From Sindora glabra (taxonomy: Eukaryota; Streptophyta; Magnoliopsida; Fabales; Fabaceae): a DNA stretch of 64,000 nucleotides. The translations under genes were made by a program, and so were the position numbers. The notes under the pieces were generated by a model. That model made no database searches. It worked only from the letters and a program-made list of their open reading frames with translations, and was not told where the DNA came from. The stretch lies in the NCBI GenBank assembly GCA_020226215.1, contig CM035232.1:76626130-76690129 (forward strand). The letters run 5' to 3'. Numbering within the stretch: the first letter of the stretch is position 1; the number at the start of each line of letters is the position of its first letter. This document shows, piece after piece, positions 36,701 through 44,790 of this stretch.

Positions 36701-39700
36701 GGCATCTCGACATGGAATTTTATATAAAAATTATGGTCATTATAAAGTAGAAGGATTTTCTAGTACAGATTGGGCAAGATGTCCCGGAGACTTAAGGTCT
36801 ACTTTAGGTTATTGTGTTTTTGCAAGTGGAAATCTTGTCTCATTACAAAGCAAGAAACAAGCAGTTGTGTCTAGATTAAGAGCAGAGTCCAAATATTGGG
36901 TATGGCTCAAGCTACATTTAAACTTATGTGGATTTCTTACTTTCTTTGTCTACTTGGAGTGGAGTTTTCTAGAGCTATGTGGTTGTGGTTTGACAGAGTG
37001 TTGTTAACGTTAGTTGCCATTGTGGAATGACACAGCAGATTTTATGCAGAATGCCATGAAATTGACATGGCCTGGCAGAATTCCTAGGCACTGACATGGC
37101 AGGTGCCATGGATGATTGAGAATGTCAGATGGTGGGTGCCATGGGCATCATTGAGGATGGCAGATGGCAGGTGCCGATGATGCCATTCAGTTTCTGTCAT
37201 CTAAATGGTCATGCTTTAACATAAAATTAAGGGGCCCTTCTTAATTGAAGGATAATTAGGCATTTAAAACTTCTAATAAAATGAGCACCTCAATTAAGAA
37301 TAAACAGGTATTTAGAACTCGTATGCCCGTAAAATTACTGTTACCGTGCCTAAGTAGGATTATTGGTCCTCATGCAGGATGGCAGGTCATGCATCTTAGA
37401 TCTCTGCTGTCTCTATCTTCTCTCCAAAGTGATCAATCTTTCTTCCACTGCATTTTCTGTCCACACGTTACTTTCTTGCCTGTTCTTCAAGCTTTATATA
37501 TATATATATATATATATATCATATCTCCATGTCAAGATAGTGCATGTTTCTTCTTTGTCTTTCTCTGCATCTTTCCTTAGTTTATTATATTGTTGTTTTG
37601 TTCACCAACTTTTTAAAATATTTCTCTTTTTGAGCTTTTGTGCCACTGTTATTCAATATTATAAAAGCCTTGCCCTAATTTTTATATTATTGATTTTCTT
37701 GCTGTGTATATCAGTTTTTCTATATGATTGAAGTGTGGAAAACTTTGGAAGTGGTTGCTTATAAAACATAAAAGTTCATGTCCTAATTTACAGAAGTATA
37801 TATACGTAAAAATTCATTTCTTGATTTACAAAAGTACATATGTTTGGTTTTGTTCTGGTTTGTTTGATCTCTGGTTTAAGTGTAGACATTAGAAAACTAT
37901 GGAAGGGGTAGCTTCCTAATTGTTGTGAATCTAATACGATAGGGTTTGTGATTGTATTGTTATTAAAATTGCATACTTTTTGATGTTGTGGCTGCTGTTA
38001 ATCTGTATGGCATCCCCCAGGCCATCTGCCGTCGGTTCGTGGCAGATTTTTGGCTGCCGCCATTAGTTGCCATTCAGTATTGACTGCACTGGTGTGACAA
38101 TTGGGCTGCCACTCATTGCCACAAAATCCAGTCTTTCTTGAACAAATGAAGCATGTAGAAGTTGATTGTTGTAGCTGCTTGCTTTTAACCCTTGTAACAA
38201 TTGTTTCCTTTGTGCTATCAATCTAGAGGAATGATAACCTGGAGGGACTGTCAAAGGAAGAGCTGGGCCGGCTTGTTGCTTCTCGTTGGACAGGAGAAAA
38301 TCCTGGTTTGCAACAAGCTGAAACTGATGCTGGACAGGATAATGCTGTTGAAGATTATAAACATCTTCCCAATGAGGAATATGAAAGCTATGCTTCTGAA
38401 ACTGATGAAGATAGCCACAAATATGATGGTGAAGACACAGAAAATGACATCGATGATGACTTTAGAGAGGATGAAGATGATGACCCTAGCTCTTCTTACA
38501 AATCTGACACTGATACCACACCAGATATGTCAGGTTTATACAAGCAATTAATAAAATTGGTTATTTAATTTCTTATCTAACTGGACTTTGATACAGTAAT
38601 TTGAATGAATTCCAGATGACATCACAACAAATAATCCTTCTTGGTTGGCGAAAATTCAGGCAACTGCAAGGAACATTCTGAAAAGACTGAATTTATTCCA
38701 GATTCCAATTAACCTGTCAGGTAGATGTTAGATTTTTTTTTTTTCTTTTTTTAGATGTCTATGTATATGCTTATATATATCCCTTCTGCTTTGGATTCTA
38801 TAGATGCTGCTCGTATACGCAAGGAATATGATGAGTCAAGTACCAAATTGTCTAAAATTCAGTCAAGAATATCAAGTTTGAAACAGAAGCTAAAACATGA
38901 TTTTGGTTAGTATGACATTAATTGCATTTACATCATTAGAACATTTGAATTAGGGGGATAAGTTGTGGAATAGCCTTAGCAGAAACTAGAATAACCCTTG
39001 ATATTACAGGTCCAGAGAAGGAGTTCTATTCATTCTATGACCGTTGCTTTGAAAGCAAGCAGAACAAGTCAGGGTTTTTTTTCCTCTGCCAGTTTATATT
39101 AATTTTTTTTTATACTTTGTCTGCTTTCTGTGAAACTGCAATTATAGTAGTTTTAATTCATCTCACTTTTGGTAATGAAATGTTTGTTTTAGATATACAT
39201 ACAAAGTCTGCCCATACAAACAGGCTTCTCAGGAGGAGGGCTATAGCACAACCAATTTGGGGTAGGTTATTGTTACAATATGTTAGGCTCATTAGTTCCC
39301 TTTTTGAACCAACAGCTGTCAAAATGCGTAGATGTTGAGACACTGTTCATCATTTAATATTATATGGCTCTGCTTTTAATGCCTTATATGGGACGGGAGG
39401 CATTTAATCTATTTATGCCAAGGATATTAGTTGGTCATTTTGCTAGTGTGTTTTTCCTCTCCAAAAGAATGCTTACATTAAATGCCAAAGACAAATGCAA
39501 TTGGCTTTTTTTCCCTCTTATAACAGGCGCTGGGACAAATTTGAAGACTTGTACAAAGTAATGGTTTTTTCTGGCGGTGATAGATGCTGGAATGGCCCTG
39601 ATAGGAGCTTGAAGGTGATTGTTATCTTGTTGTATAAGAATGATTTGCTGTTGTTTCTGCCAATCTTGATAACAATACTTTCAGCTTTTGTTCATTCCCA

Positions 39701-40414
39701 AATGATTAGATTCAGCAGATTACATTGGATGTAGGAGTGGATAATAAAGTAGAATATAATTTTGGTTCAATTTTTGGAGGTGCATATCAGTAGATCATCT
39801 TTGATAGAGTAGAGTACCATCGTATCAAATAACTCATAGCAGACCCCAACTAAGGGGATACGGTGATCAGGTAGTTTTTCCCAGGTCTGAAATGTGCATT
39901 CAAGGAATAATGGTCATGATGCGCCTTTTACAATGATTGGGCAAGTCAAGTTCACTCTCTGACTTGTCTTTGCCCATCCAATAGAGACAAAATTGAGCAG
40001 TGGTGTTCTCAAGGATAGAAGAACTTTACTGGCTTTAAATTGTTAATGTTTCTTATGGCTCTTAACAGGTAAGGCTAAAGTGTGGGTTGAAAGATGAGAT
40101 AACTGATGTTGATGAACCAAGTCGGTGCGAGTAAGGAACACTCTTCATGTGCCTCTATTCCCCTATGATGCTTTCTTTTCCTTTTGTTATTCTTAGTTTA
40201 TGATGAGCCTTTTGGCAGATATGTAGCTTTATTATCTACCCCAGCCCTTTGCCAAGAGGAAAAGCTTAAGGTATCATGATAAAAACATTTTTATCACTTG
40301 TCCTTGTGCTTTATATATCTGGTATCTTGGTCTAACAATAAAGTGAAATAGGAACTACAACACAAGCTGGAGCTGATGAACAATGAACAACCACAAAGCC
40401 ATGATGAGCTATGA
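6777..40414 (+). CDS. PSL4: Glucosidase II beta subunit (PRKCSH-like, MRH-domain ER protein), 16 exons
   Basis: Exons: 6777-6894, 6983-7099, 7261-7356, 8127-8366, 9304-9533, 16215-16313, 16438-16524, 38227-38533, 38616-38720, 38804-38905, 39010-39067, 39193-39261, 39527-39614, 40069-40130, 40219-40270, 40352-40414. They join without a stop into 1,893 nt (630 aa); every intron is GT-AG. Residues 1-22 form a signal peptide. Two LDLa-like cysteine modules (about 52-83 and 90-126) carry the acidic motifs DCPDGTDE and DCCDGSDE. A Lys/Glu coiled coil follows (about 135-240), then an acidic low-complexity linker (about 240-430). The MRH domain (about 500-600) has FYSFYDRCF, YTYKVCPYKQ, GGDRCWNGPDRSLKV and PSRCEY, so the expected Q, R, E and Y sugar-binding residues are present. 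The protein ends HDEL. In the family, this subunit retains the catalytic alpha subunit in the ER and presents N-glycans for glucose trimming. Length is close to the roughly 650 aa usual in plants. Exon 7's donor (GTATCT at 16525) is the least certain junction. Confidence 0.95.
9820..10151 (-). mobile_element. Possible minus-strand copia LTR remnant
   Basis: Read on the minus strand, a purine tract GGGGGAG directly precedes TGTTAGCC at about 10151, the usual polypurine tract/LTR-start arrangement of plant copia elements. The left end was not located and no coding sequence is attached, so the element type and extent are tentative. Confidence 0.3.
10276..10492 (-). mobile_element. 3' LTR of the intron 5 copia element
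   Basis: On the minus strand the RNase H sequence ends at TTGAAGGGAG, which is followed at once by TGTTGAATAG (10492 leftwards). This is a polypurine tract plus LTR start. A TATATAAAG box lies about 165 bases into the LTR (near 10327). The left (3') edge near 10276 is estimated. Confidence 0.55.
10739..11651. mobile_element. Non-autonomous Mutator-like element (MULE)
   Basis: This 913-bp insert is flanked by the 11-bp direct repeat GTTTCAGCCAT (10728-10738 and 11652-11662), which suits the 9-11 bp duplications of Mutator elements. Its ends form an imperfect terminal inverted repeat: GAATCGTATCGTGAATTG near the left end, with the inverse of AATTATGAATCACACGATTC at the right. AATCG/CGATT motifs recur through the right end. 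No transposase was seen. A CT run (about 11211-11226) lies inside. Precise excision restores continuous copia RNase H reading through EYHAITVATYELIWLKQLL. Confidence 0.8.
12856..13098. mobile_element. MITE with 'CCCTATTTTGGTCC' inverted ends
   Basis: The left end AAAAACCCTATTTTGGTCCT and the right end (inverse of AGGACCAAAATAGGGTTTT) form terminal inverted repeats of roughly 65 bp, each containing CTCATTTTGGTCCCTGA. The 243-bp element is flanked by ATAAAACA on both sides (12848-12855 and 13099-13106), an 8-bp duplication. It is non-coding. Sequences with this terminal phrase are widespread in plant genomes. Superfamily (hAT-like by 8 bp, or MULE-like if 9 bp with a mismatch) is uncertain. Confidence 0.75.
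13831..14930. repeat. Internal direct duplication within the gypsy solo LTR
   Basis: A block starting TTAGACTGTTCATTTGAG occurs at 13831 and again at 14520, and the two copies stay alignable to about 14501 and 14930. The first copy is longer. It holds a 162-bp MITE plus its duplicated target, and a tandem 90-bp repeat (14133-14222 and 14223-14312, starting AATAAACACAT) that occurs only once in the second copy. Confidence 0.8.
13947..14108. mobile_element. 162-bp MITE with 9-bp target duplication
   Basis: It is flanked by TCATTTGAT (13938-13946 and 14109-14117). The ends pair as an imperfect inverted repeat about 50 bp long, sharing GGAGTTCCAAA and GGGGTGACGTGGCAC, so the element is almost entirely a hairpin. 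The second copy of the surrounding duplication (about 14625-14640) has CATTTGATTAAACAAATTTC uninterrupted: an empty site in the same molecule. Non-coding; a 9-bp duplication suggests a MULE-type MITE. Confidence 0.85.
17467..17620 (+). mobile_element. Possible truncated copia LTR
   Basis: A TGTTAGAAAGC start at 17467 is followed by AT-rich U3-like sequence and a TATA box (CTCTATATAAATAGAGC, about 17552-17568), all resembling a small plant copia LTR. It ends where the next element's target duplication ATAAC (17616-17620) begins. No partner LTR was found. Confidence 0.35.
17895..18944 (+). mobile_element. 5'-truncated non-LTR retrotransposon (LINE, probably RTE clade)
   Basis: This 1,050-bp insert carries only the 3' half of a LINE ORF2: EALEKKGV, a decayed RT core FADNIVLIEES (about 18149), and the C-terminal region (RMDVLSY/RKTR..., NRLRWFGH-like) ending near 18920. 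It ends in a TTGTTATTGTT tail rather than poly(A), as plant RTE-type elements do. It is flanked by the 12-bp duplication TATGTGTGACTA (17883-17894 and 18945-18956). It is homologous to the LINE at 32975-36079. Several stops are present. Confidence 0.8.
19941..20126 (+). repeat. 93-bp tandem duplication in copia A gag
   Basis: The segment beginning GCAATGCGAACTTAGAATAG (19941) is repeated at 20034 (GCAATGCTAACTTAGAATAG), a 93-bp period. That is exactly 31 codons, so the duplication kept the gag reading frame. The two copies differ at only a few positions. Confidence 0.8.
23811..27582 (+). mobile_element. Ty1/copia retrotransposon B, deleted for the RT core
   Basis: The LTRs are 23811-23956 and 27433-27582, flanked by the 5-bp duplication ATACC (23806-23810 and 27583-27587). 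The primer-binding site TGGTATCAAGAGC is at 23957-23969 and the purine tract TTTTGAGGGGAAG directly before 27433. gag starts near 24470 (LDGKNYDQGKKF, EDHLTSDP). The zinc knuckle CKEPGHIKRYC lies near 25255, protease VIDSGAIDHMIGN near 25511, and integrase at 25950-26500 (HQSCVVTPQQN). The open RNase H runs 26850-27425 (FSHADLVDSPLYQRSMTGYC, LYCDNQAAIHI, DVFTKAL). The whole central RT is missing: VTFFE of the integrase tail runs straight into TPMHPNVRL of the RT C-terminus at about 26710. Several stops occur in gag and integrase, but RNase H is intact over about 190 codons. Confidence 0.88.
27588..28395. other. Intron sequence, possibly retrotransposon leader
   Basis: G/T-rich prose-like sequence (TTTTTGG, GGTGGTGG) similar in style to the untranslated leaders of the neighbouring copia elements, for example the part between the 5' LTR and gag of element B. 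No motif or boundary supports a firmer call. Confidence 0.3.
28396..28610 (-). mobile_element. LTR fragment related to element E
   Basis: It starts TGTAGAGGAAGGGGAAACAT and runs to CTCTTAAGCTGAAGCT. It aligns along its length with the minus-strand LTR at 30091-30354 (TGTAGAGGGAAAGG... to CTCTTAAGTTGAGGCT), sharing a TATTACAGAATCAAATAAGATGA-like core and the GTTACATAAA phrase beyond. A third, more diverged member of the same LTR family. Confidence 0.5.
28611..30090 (+). mobile_element. Truncated Ty1/copia element D (LTR end, leader, gag start, RT fragment)
   Basis: A TATA box (TAATATAAATAGATG, about 28750) and a primer-binding-site-like TGGTTTATCTAGAGCC (28785) mark the end of a plus-strand 5' LTR. 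A leader follows, and then gag-like PAPNDEGKPEINF (about 29410). At about 29525-29560 the frame jumps directly into RT: WPLYPFDIKNAFVHSDLLEE, QPLGFVAK, a decayed YNVVIVGSD and KKKFLDLLNE with DTPM near 30050. protease and integrase are gone. The element is cut off at 30090 by the LTR of element E. Confidence 0.7.
31470..31980. other. Candidate nuclear insertion of mitochondrial DNA (NUMT)
   Basis: The composition shifts abruptly from about a third G+C to roughly half. The wording changes too: GGTCCCTTCTCTAAGCAGCC, AAGCAAGCAAGTCATGCCCC, CGGCGCTCCGCCGCTATTC and GGGAGGACCCCACCAGAGG. These read like plant mitochondrial intergenic DNA, not like the surrounding retrotransposon. It continues beyond the MITE at 32345-32395 (AGATAGAAGCAAGCTCTATG). 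It is bounded by a direct duplication of the host element (about 31412-31460 and 32429-32478, CAACTCGG...CTTGGTACTA). Identification is by style only; a search against mitochondrial genomes would settle it. Confidence 0.4.
31983..32344. mobile_element. MITE inside the candidate NUMT
   Basis: The left end AGGCATGTTTAGTATAG and the inverse of the right end (AGGGCTTGTTTGGTATAG) are imperfect terminal inverted repeats. The interior is AT-rich and internally self-complementary (TAATAATTGATTTTTT versus AATAATCAATTATT). CTATA occurs on both sides (31978-31982 and 32345-32349) as a possible 5-bp duplication. Non-coding. The GC-rich sequence resumes directly after it. Confidence 0.6.
32975..36079 (+). 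mobile_element. Near full-length LINE (probably RTE clade), inactive
   Basis: A 5' leader (GAGTTGTGTTAGGCCTTCGA, from about 32985) precedes an endonuclease domain from about 33236 (DTWNFGTLTGKS, INIMCFQKTKWV, then a stop). RT follows: MDNGKVVGPNGIPIEVW at about 34620, SITEIIYLLQGLIKRYRS at about 34930, and FVDDIVLIEES at 35286. The C-terminal domain has MRILRWICGHTRKDKIRNE and NRLRWFGHVPKR (35722-36015). It ends in TTGATGTTGTTGTTG with no poly(A). Numerous stops and frameshifts make it inactive. It is inserted in element E, antisense to that element and sense to the host gene. AAACCTAA near both ends is only a weak target-duplication candidate. Confidence 0.8.
36490..36995 (+). mobile_element. 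Ty1/copia remnant C, RT end to RNase H (left part)
   Basis: Plus-strand translation with frameshifts gives LGLEDG-LLEDPVQ, KLSYLIITRYE, then an open stretch FYWDAIMHIVRYVKKASRHG, YKNYGHYKVEGFSSTDWARC and GYCVFASGNLVSLQSKKQAV. This is copia RT C-terminus and RNase H. It breaks off near 36995 in the ELCGCGLT (normally LWCDN) region and continues at 38095. Confidence 0.75.
36996..38094. mobile_element. Unidentified 1.1-kb insertion splitting copia C
   Basis: The RNase H reading resumes on the right with TGGTGTGACAATTGGGCTGCC. TGGTTTGACA (about 36986-36995) and TGGTGTGACA (about 38091-38100) look like a 10-bp target duplication with one mismatch. The insert starts near GAGTGTTGTTAACGTTAGTTGCC and ends near GTTAGTTGCCATTCAGTATTG. 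It contains short repeats of ATGGCAG/GGTGCC (37020-37200) and an AT microsatellite (37495-37519). No clear inverted termini or coding sequence was seen; the family is unknown. Confidence 0.5.
37495..37519. repeat. (AT)n microsatellite
   Basis: An uninterrupted TA dinucleotide run following GCTTTA. Confidence 0.9.
38095..38200 (+). mobile_element. Ty1/copia remnant C, RNase H (right part)
   Basis: WCDN-AA then NPVFLEQMKHVEVDCC (with one frameshift near 38118) continues the RNase H broken off at 36995. It is cut short a few tens of bases before the exon 8 acceptor at 38226. Confidence 0.7.
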
Positions 40415-41423
40415 TTAACTGTTGGATTTAATCATGTAAGTTTACTGGTCTATATAATTTCTTATTCTTTGGAGACTTGCTTGTGATATGATCAAGAAGC
40501 GATTTGAGCAGGTAGTCAGAAGAGCATGGATCAAGCAGGGGTGTGCAAGCACGATTTTGGAAGGGAGAGGGTAGGGAATTAGGAGAGGTTTTAACTCGGA
40601 GTTGGTAATCTTTGTGGCATGTGCAGCTGGTTTACATTCTCAATACAACTAATCTCACTGCACATTTTTCTAGAACTGAAATTCACAATTACTAGCTGCC
40701 CTCTATTGTTGGTCACAAACCTTTGTTGTAGAAAATTTTTCTTACTGTTCCAAAAGGCCACGTGATTGGGATAAAAGAAAAAATAAACAATTTTTTATTA
40801 TCCTTGCCTCCCCCCCTTTTTTAGATTTTTATATTAACTAATTTGGGTCGATATTAACATCATTTTCAATCAGTTTTTATCTTGTTTTTATGTTACTTTT
40901 GACAAAATAACTGAAATTTTACTATATATTCATTAAACAAAGCTAGAAAAATTGTCCATGGGCCAATATCAAACAGGTTTGAACACATGTTGGCGGACCG
41001 TATTCTCTAACCAATGTTACAAATACTGCCAGAGTCAAATTATAAAAATAAGATATAGTTACCATAAATTTTTGCACTCTTTATATCTAGGGTTTATGGT
41101 CTAGTTCACTGTACTGTCTTACATGTTGTAAGTTATACTTAAATTGAAAGAGGAATTTCTGTGTGTAAGGCAAGCCCAGGCTCTATTGCACTGGCACACA
41201 TTCAATATTTTGAAATTTGGACTAGCCTGGCTGATTCAAACAGTCGAGTAATGGGCTTGTTAGGCTCTTAAACCCGATTTAGAGAAAAATCTGGTGAGCC
41301 CAGTCCAATTTGATAAAAATTGGGGTTGAACATATCACTTCGTGACTTCGTTTGGTTTTTTTTTTTTTGACAAAGTTCAATTCAAAAATTTAATATAATT
41401 ACTATTATATTTATTTTATATTA

Positions 41424-41425
<2 letters not shown>
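40415..41425. other. 3' flank of the glucosidase II beta gene, no other gene
   Basis: It presumably includes the 3' UTR, but I could not place a poly(A) signal with confidence. Short homopolymers (C7 at about 40810, T-runs) occur. Nothing coding or repeat-like with clear ends was seen. Confidence 0.5.

Positions 41426-41476
<51 letters not shown>
41426..41476. repeat. (TA)n microsatellite, about 50 bp
   Basis: A continuous run of alternating A and T, within a wider, very AT-rich region that continues to about 41900. Confidence 0.95.
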
Positions 41477-41478
<2 letters not shown>

Positions 41479-42329
41479 GTAGTATTCATATTTTTAAAAT
41501 TTTAAGGGTTGTAACTTTATTAAATATTTATTATAATATAAATTACTATTATATATATATATTATATTAGAGTATATATAAAAAATAATGCTCTAGTAAT
41601 ATATTTGAAGTAGAATTTGTTAAAATACATATTCCTAACAAATGATAGTCTTATATTTTGAATATGAGACATTATACTTTAATTGTTGTGGATGTTTTGA
41701 TATCAATTTGTCTATAAAGATAAATTTGTTATTTACCTTTTATTTGAATTAAAATTATATTAGATGATTATTATAATTATAGTAAAATTAATATTTATTT
41801 ATATTTTATCAATTTTCTTTTATATATCTATATGTAATATATAATTTATTATATATATAAAATAAAATAAAATATAGTAACTAGTTTAACCATTCGAAAA
41901 CTGATTGAACCGATTCGATTTTGACCTGTTCACCTTATTAGGTTAATGCTCAGATTGAGTTTTAAAATATTCCACATACTAGGTCAATGCTCAAATCAAG
42001 TTTTAAAATATTACATATACTAACTTAAAAAAAGAAGGAAAAGAAAAGGAAAACAAATAGGGCATTTAATTTATGTTTTGATCATATTCCATGATTTGTA
42101 GTTGAAAGCATTGTTAATCTTTTCTTCATCCCCTCTCACAAGACATAATAATGGATAATGAGGGGTGTTAACTCCTATCACCCTACCATGGGCTTTGGTG
42201 GTGTAACTGGTATTTGTGTTGTTTCCAAAAGTGGATTTGTTATTTTTCTATTTATGTCCCTTGTATTTTTTTCCTCTTTTGTTTTTAATCTTGTTTTTTC
42301 CGAATTGGGTTATACTAGTCTATAATTCA
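41477..42329. other. AT-rich intergenic stretch, no gene recognised
   Basis: Mostly A/T with a short imperfect direct repeat ('taggttaatgctcagattgagttttaaaatatt' style, about 41939 and 41983). No coding or RNA feature. Confidence 0.5.
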
Positions 42330-42520
42330 AATGGGGGTATTTTCTCTTTCTGAGTTGTGTTAGACTTTTAACGGTTAATGTAAAATTTTATCATTACTTT
42401 AATTATGGATTGCACACAACAATTTAATTGTTATTATCTTTACAAAAGAATAGGTTAATAAAAGTATAGTAAAAAAAAAAATAGTTTAGGAAGGTGGAAA
42501 AAATTTTATTCATATGACAA
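42330..42520 (+). mobile_element. 5'-leader fragment of an RTE-like LINE
   Basis: GAGTTGTGTTAGACTTTTAACGG...GGATTGCACACAACAATTTA (42348-42432) aligns with the leader of the LINE at 32975 (GAGTTGTGTTAGGCCTTCGA...GGATCACACACGACGATTTA). The similarity extends to GGTTAATAAAAG...TAGTTTAGGAA (about 42450-42490). No ORF follows, so it is a truncated or deleted copy. Confidence 0.55.
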
Positions 42521-44790
42521 AATAAAAGGTTAAATGTCTTCGTTTTTAACTTACAATAAGATGTTTTAATTTTGTTTTCTAATTTTTTTGATTCAATTTT
42601 GTACTCTATTTCTGAAAAATAAAGAAATGTTGGACTTTAATTAATAATAAAGGCTGTTAGAATGCCGTAAAGATTTGACGGGACAATATTTGACCCTAGC
42701 ACGGCAAGGATACTTCTACAGTGCAAATGGGATTTTGTGTATGACATTCAAGACACTTGCATGTAAAGGTCTCAATAAATCAAATGGTCTACAAACATTG
42801 ATCCGAGTAAGTAATTGGTTGAGATAAGTAGGTACCAACGAAGACTTGGAAAGGTAAAAATGGGCTTTTTTTAATCCAAATTTATCTTCTCCATCAACCA
42901 ACCTTCTACCTCCTGTTTCTTCATCCTTACTCTATACACCATGGCTGTCCTTGTTAATGCACTATTTTACTACATTTGCCTTTTTGCTACTACCGCAATT
43001 GTGGCAAATTTTTATTTTTTTCGACCAATGTGTGCTAGTATTGCTTAAGTTTCTTCTCACATTGAATTTGAACCAGGGAGAGAGGGAGGGAGACCTTTTG
43101 TCTTAGGAATTGGAACATTGTCAGGTTGACTCAACGACAGCGATTGTGTTGGTTCGAGTATTTGACAGGGAGAGAGGGGGAGGGAGGGAGAAGCTAAACT
43201 GAAAGGAAGCTATTGAAATAGCCTGTGTTACCCTAGAAAGGGACGCTACTACCACTACCACCAACATTGCAGAGAAAGCTAAGCAGACAGTGATGGTTCA
43301 ATTTGATGATTTTGAAGTTAAAAGCTAAATTCCATATCTTTTTGATTTAGTTTGATTTATTTGATTAGCATTTTCTTCTACTTTTCTTTTTTTGCTTATA
43401 GATGGGTTTAAGAGAAAACTGTAGGCATACAATTTATTAATAAGTTAATAATAATATTGGTATACAAAAATAAAATGAACAAGATTGATCGTTGTCTTCA
43501 ACATACCCGCAGCCGGTCCCTACTCGTATAATACCGGAATATAGCTTTGCGGTTTTCAAAAGCAATTGGAGCAAAATGGTGCACTTTCTGCACTGTTTTA
43601 GTCTGGGTTTTCGTGACAAAATTGTCTCAACTAGTTTACTTAATTAGTTCAGCCCATTCTCCACCCGCATGACACATCCCTACCATTTAAATATGTCACA
43701 TGTCATACAACAATTTTGCATTTGTACAAAACCTTCATGCGGCAATATTTTGGCCCATTAAAACTCTTTTATCATTAAACAAAACTATGTTTTGAAAGCA
43801 TTAAAGCCATTGGAATTCATATTTTGCATACATGACATTATCTCGTAGCGCAAGTTCTTTGCGATATATAAATTTGTGCAGAAACCACTCTTATTTAAGG
43901 TATGTTTAAAATTTTGTCCTTGCAACGGACTCTACTAATAGAAGTTCAACATTGCCTTTTTTTTTTTTTTTGGTTGAAGTTCAAATGAAATTTTGAACCA
44001 AATAAATTTCGGGGACAAAATTGAAATCTTGAGTGGAAATTAAAAAACAAAAATTAATTTTGGCATAAAATCTACCAACTTGAAATAATTAACTAACAAT
44101 TATCAATTTATTATAAAGTTCATTTAATCAGAAAAATAGTGAAAATTAATTTATTGTTAGGCTTGGCTTATTTTAATTGAAAATATTTTTCTTATGAATA
44201 TAATTATTAAAGATTAAAATAATGGAAAATGTGCTATTTATTCAATATTAAATATGGAGAATGTGGCAGGAAATATTCTTTATTTTAAAGAGAAAGTTAT
44301 TTTCTTCTACCATCATACCACTAAGTATCATAATTTTGTATGCAAGTTATGCAAGTGACATGTTGCTTCTTTACTTTATAGATGCAAAAGAGATTTTTTC
44401 AATGAAAAATATCTTCTAATAAAATAAACAGAGTCTTAACATAGAATTTTTTGCACAAAAAATGAAGATAAAGGTAATATAGACAATCAAATTTTAAGTC
44501 TATTTTCTCCTTATGAATTTGAGTTAAATAAGACAAAAAGGTAATTGGTTAATACTTAAAATCCTATGTGAAAAATAGTAGGCTCTAAACGAAGTCTTTG
44601 TCAATTATTTCTTTAAAAGAAAAAAGTTAGAAAGTGTCATAACCTAACTATGACCATAGCTAGCATAGAATCATTTTTTAATAGTTTTACCAACCTTACC
44701 TTTATCCTTATTCATTAAAAGGATCAAAGCAAGTCCTATATTTAAGTATTCCATCACAAATTTAATCCTGTTTATAAAAGAATAGTTAAC
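42521..44790. other. Intergenic, no gene recognised
   Basis: A GA-rich stretch (GGGAGAGAGGGAGGGAG twice, about 43075-43190) and a slightly GC-richer block at 43490-43720 stand out, but neither has a recognisable protein or repeat structure. A T13-type homopolymer lies near 43958. Short open frames here have no recognisable domain. Confidence 0.5.

Larger units (their letters stand above)
16525..38226 (+). other. Intron 7 of the glucosidase II beta gene, 21.7 kb, filled with nested retrotransposons
   Basis: The donor is GTATCT at 16525 and the acceptor is CAATCTAG ending at 38226; the exons join in phase 0 (...DEVINT then RNDNLEGLSKEELG...). The first 0.9 kb (16525-17466) is T-rich with no feature. 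Nearly everything after that is transposon-derived. Four copia remnants are in the same orientation as the gene and one LTR element is antisense. The copia RNase H tail ends only about 60-80 bases before the acceptor. Confidence 0.85.

Noticed and set aside
36525..37007. 160-codon open frame
   Set aside because: It is a copia RT/RNase H remnant; the start and end of the frame lie in decayed or inserted sequence.
38201..38551. 116-codon plus-strand frame rich in Met and Lys
   Set aside because: It is the wrong frame over exon 8; the acidic frame that joins to exons 7 and 9 is the real one.
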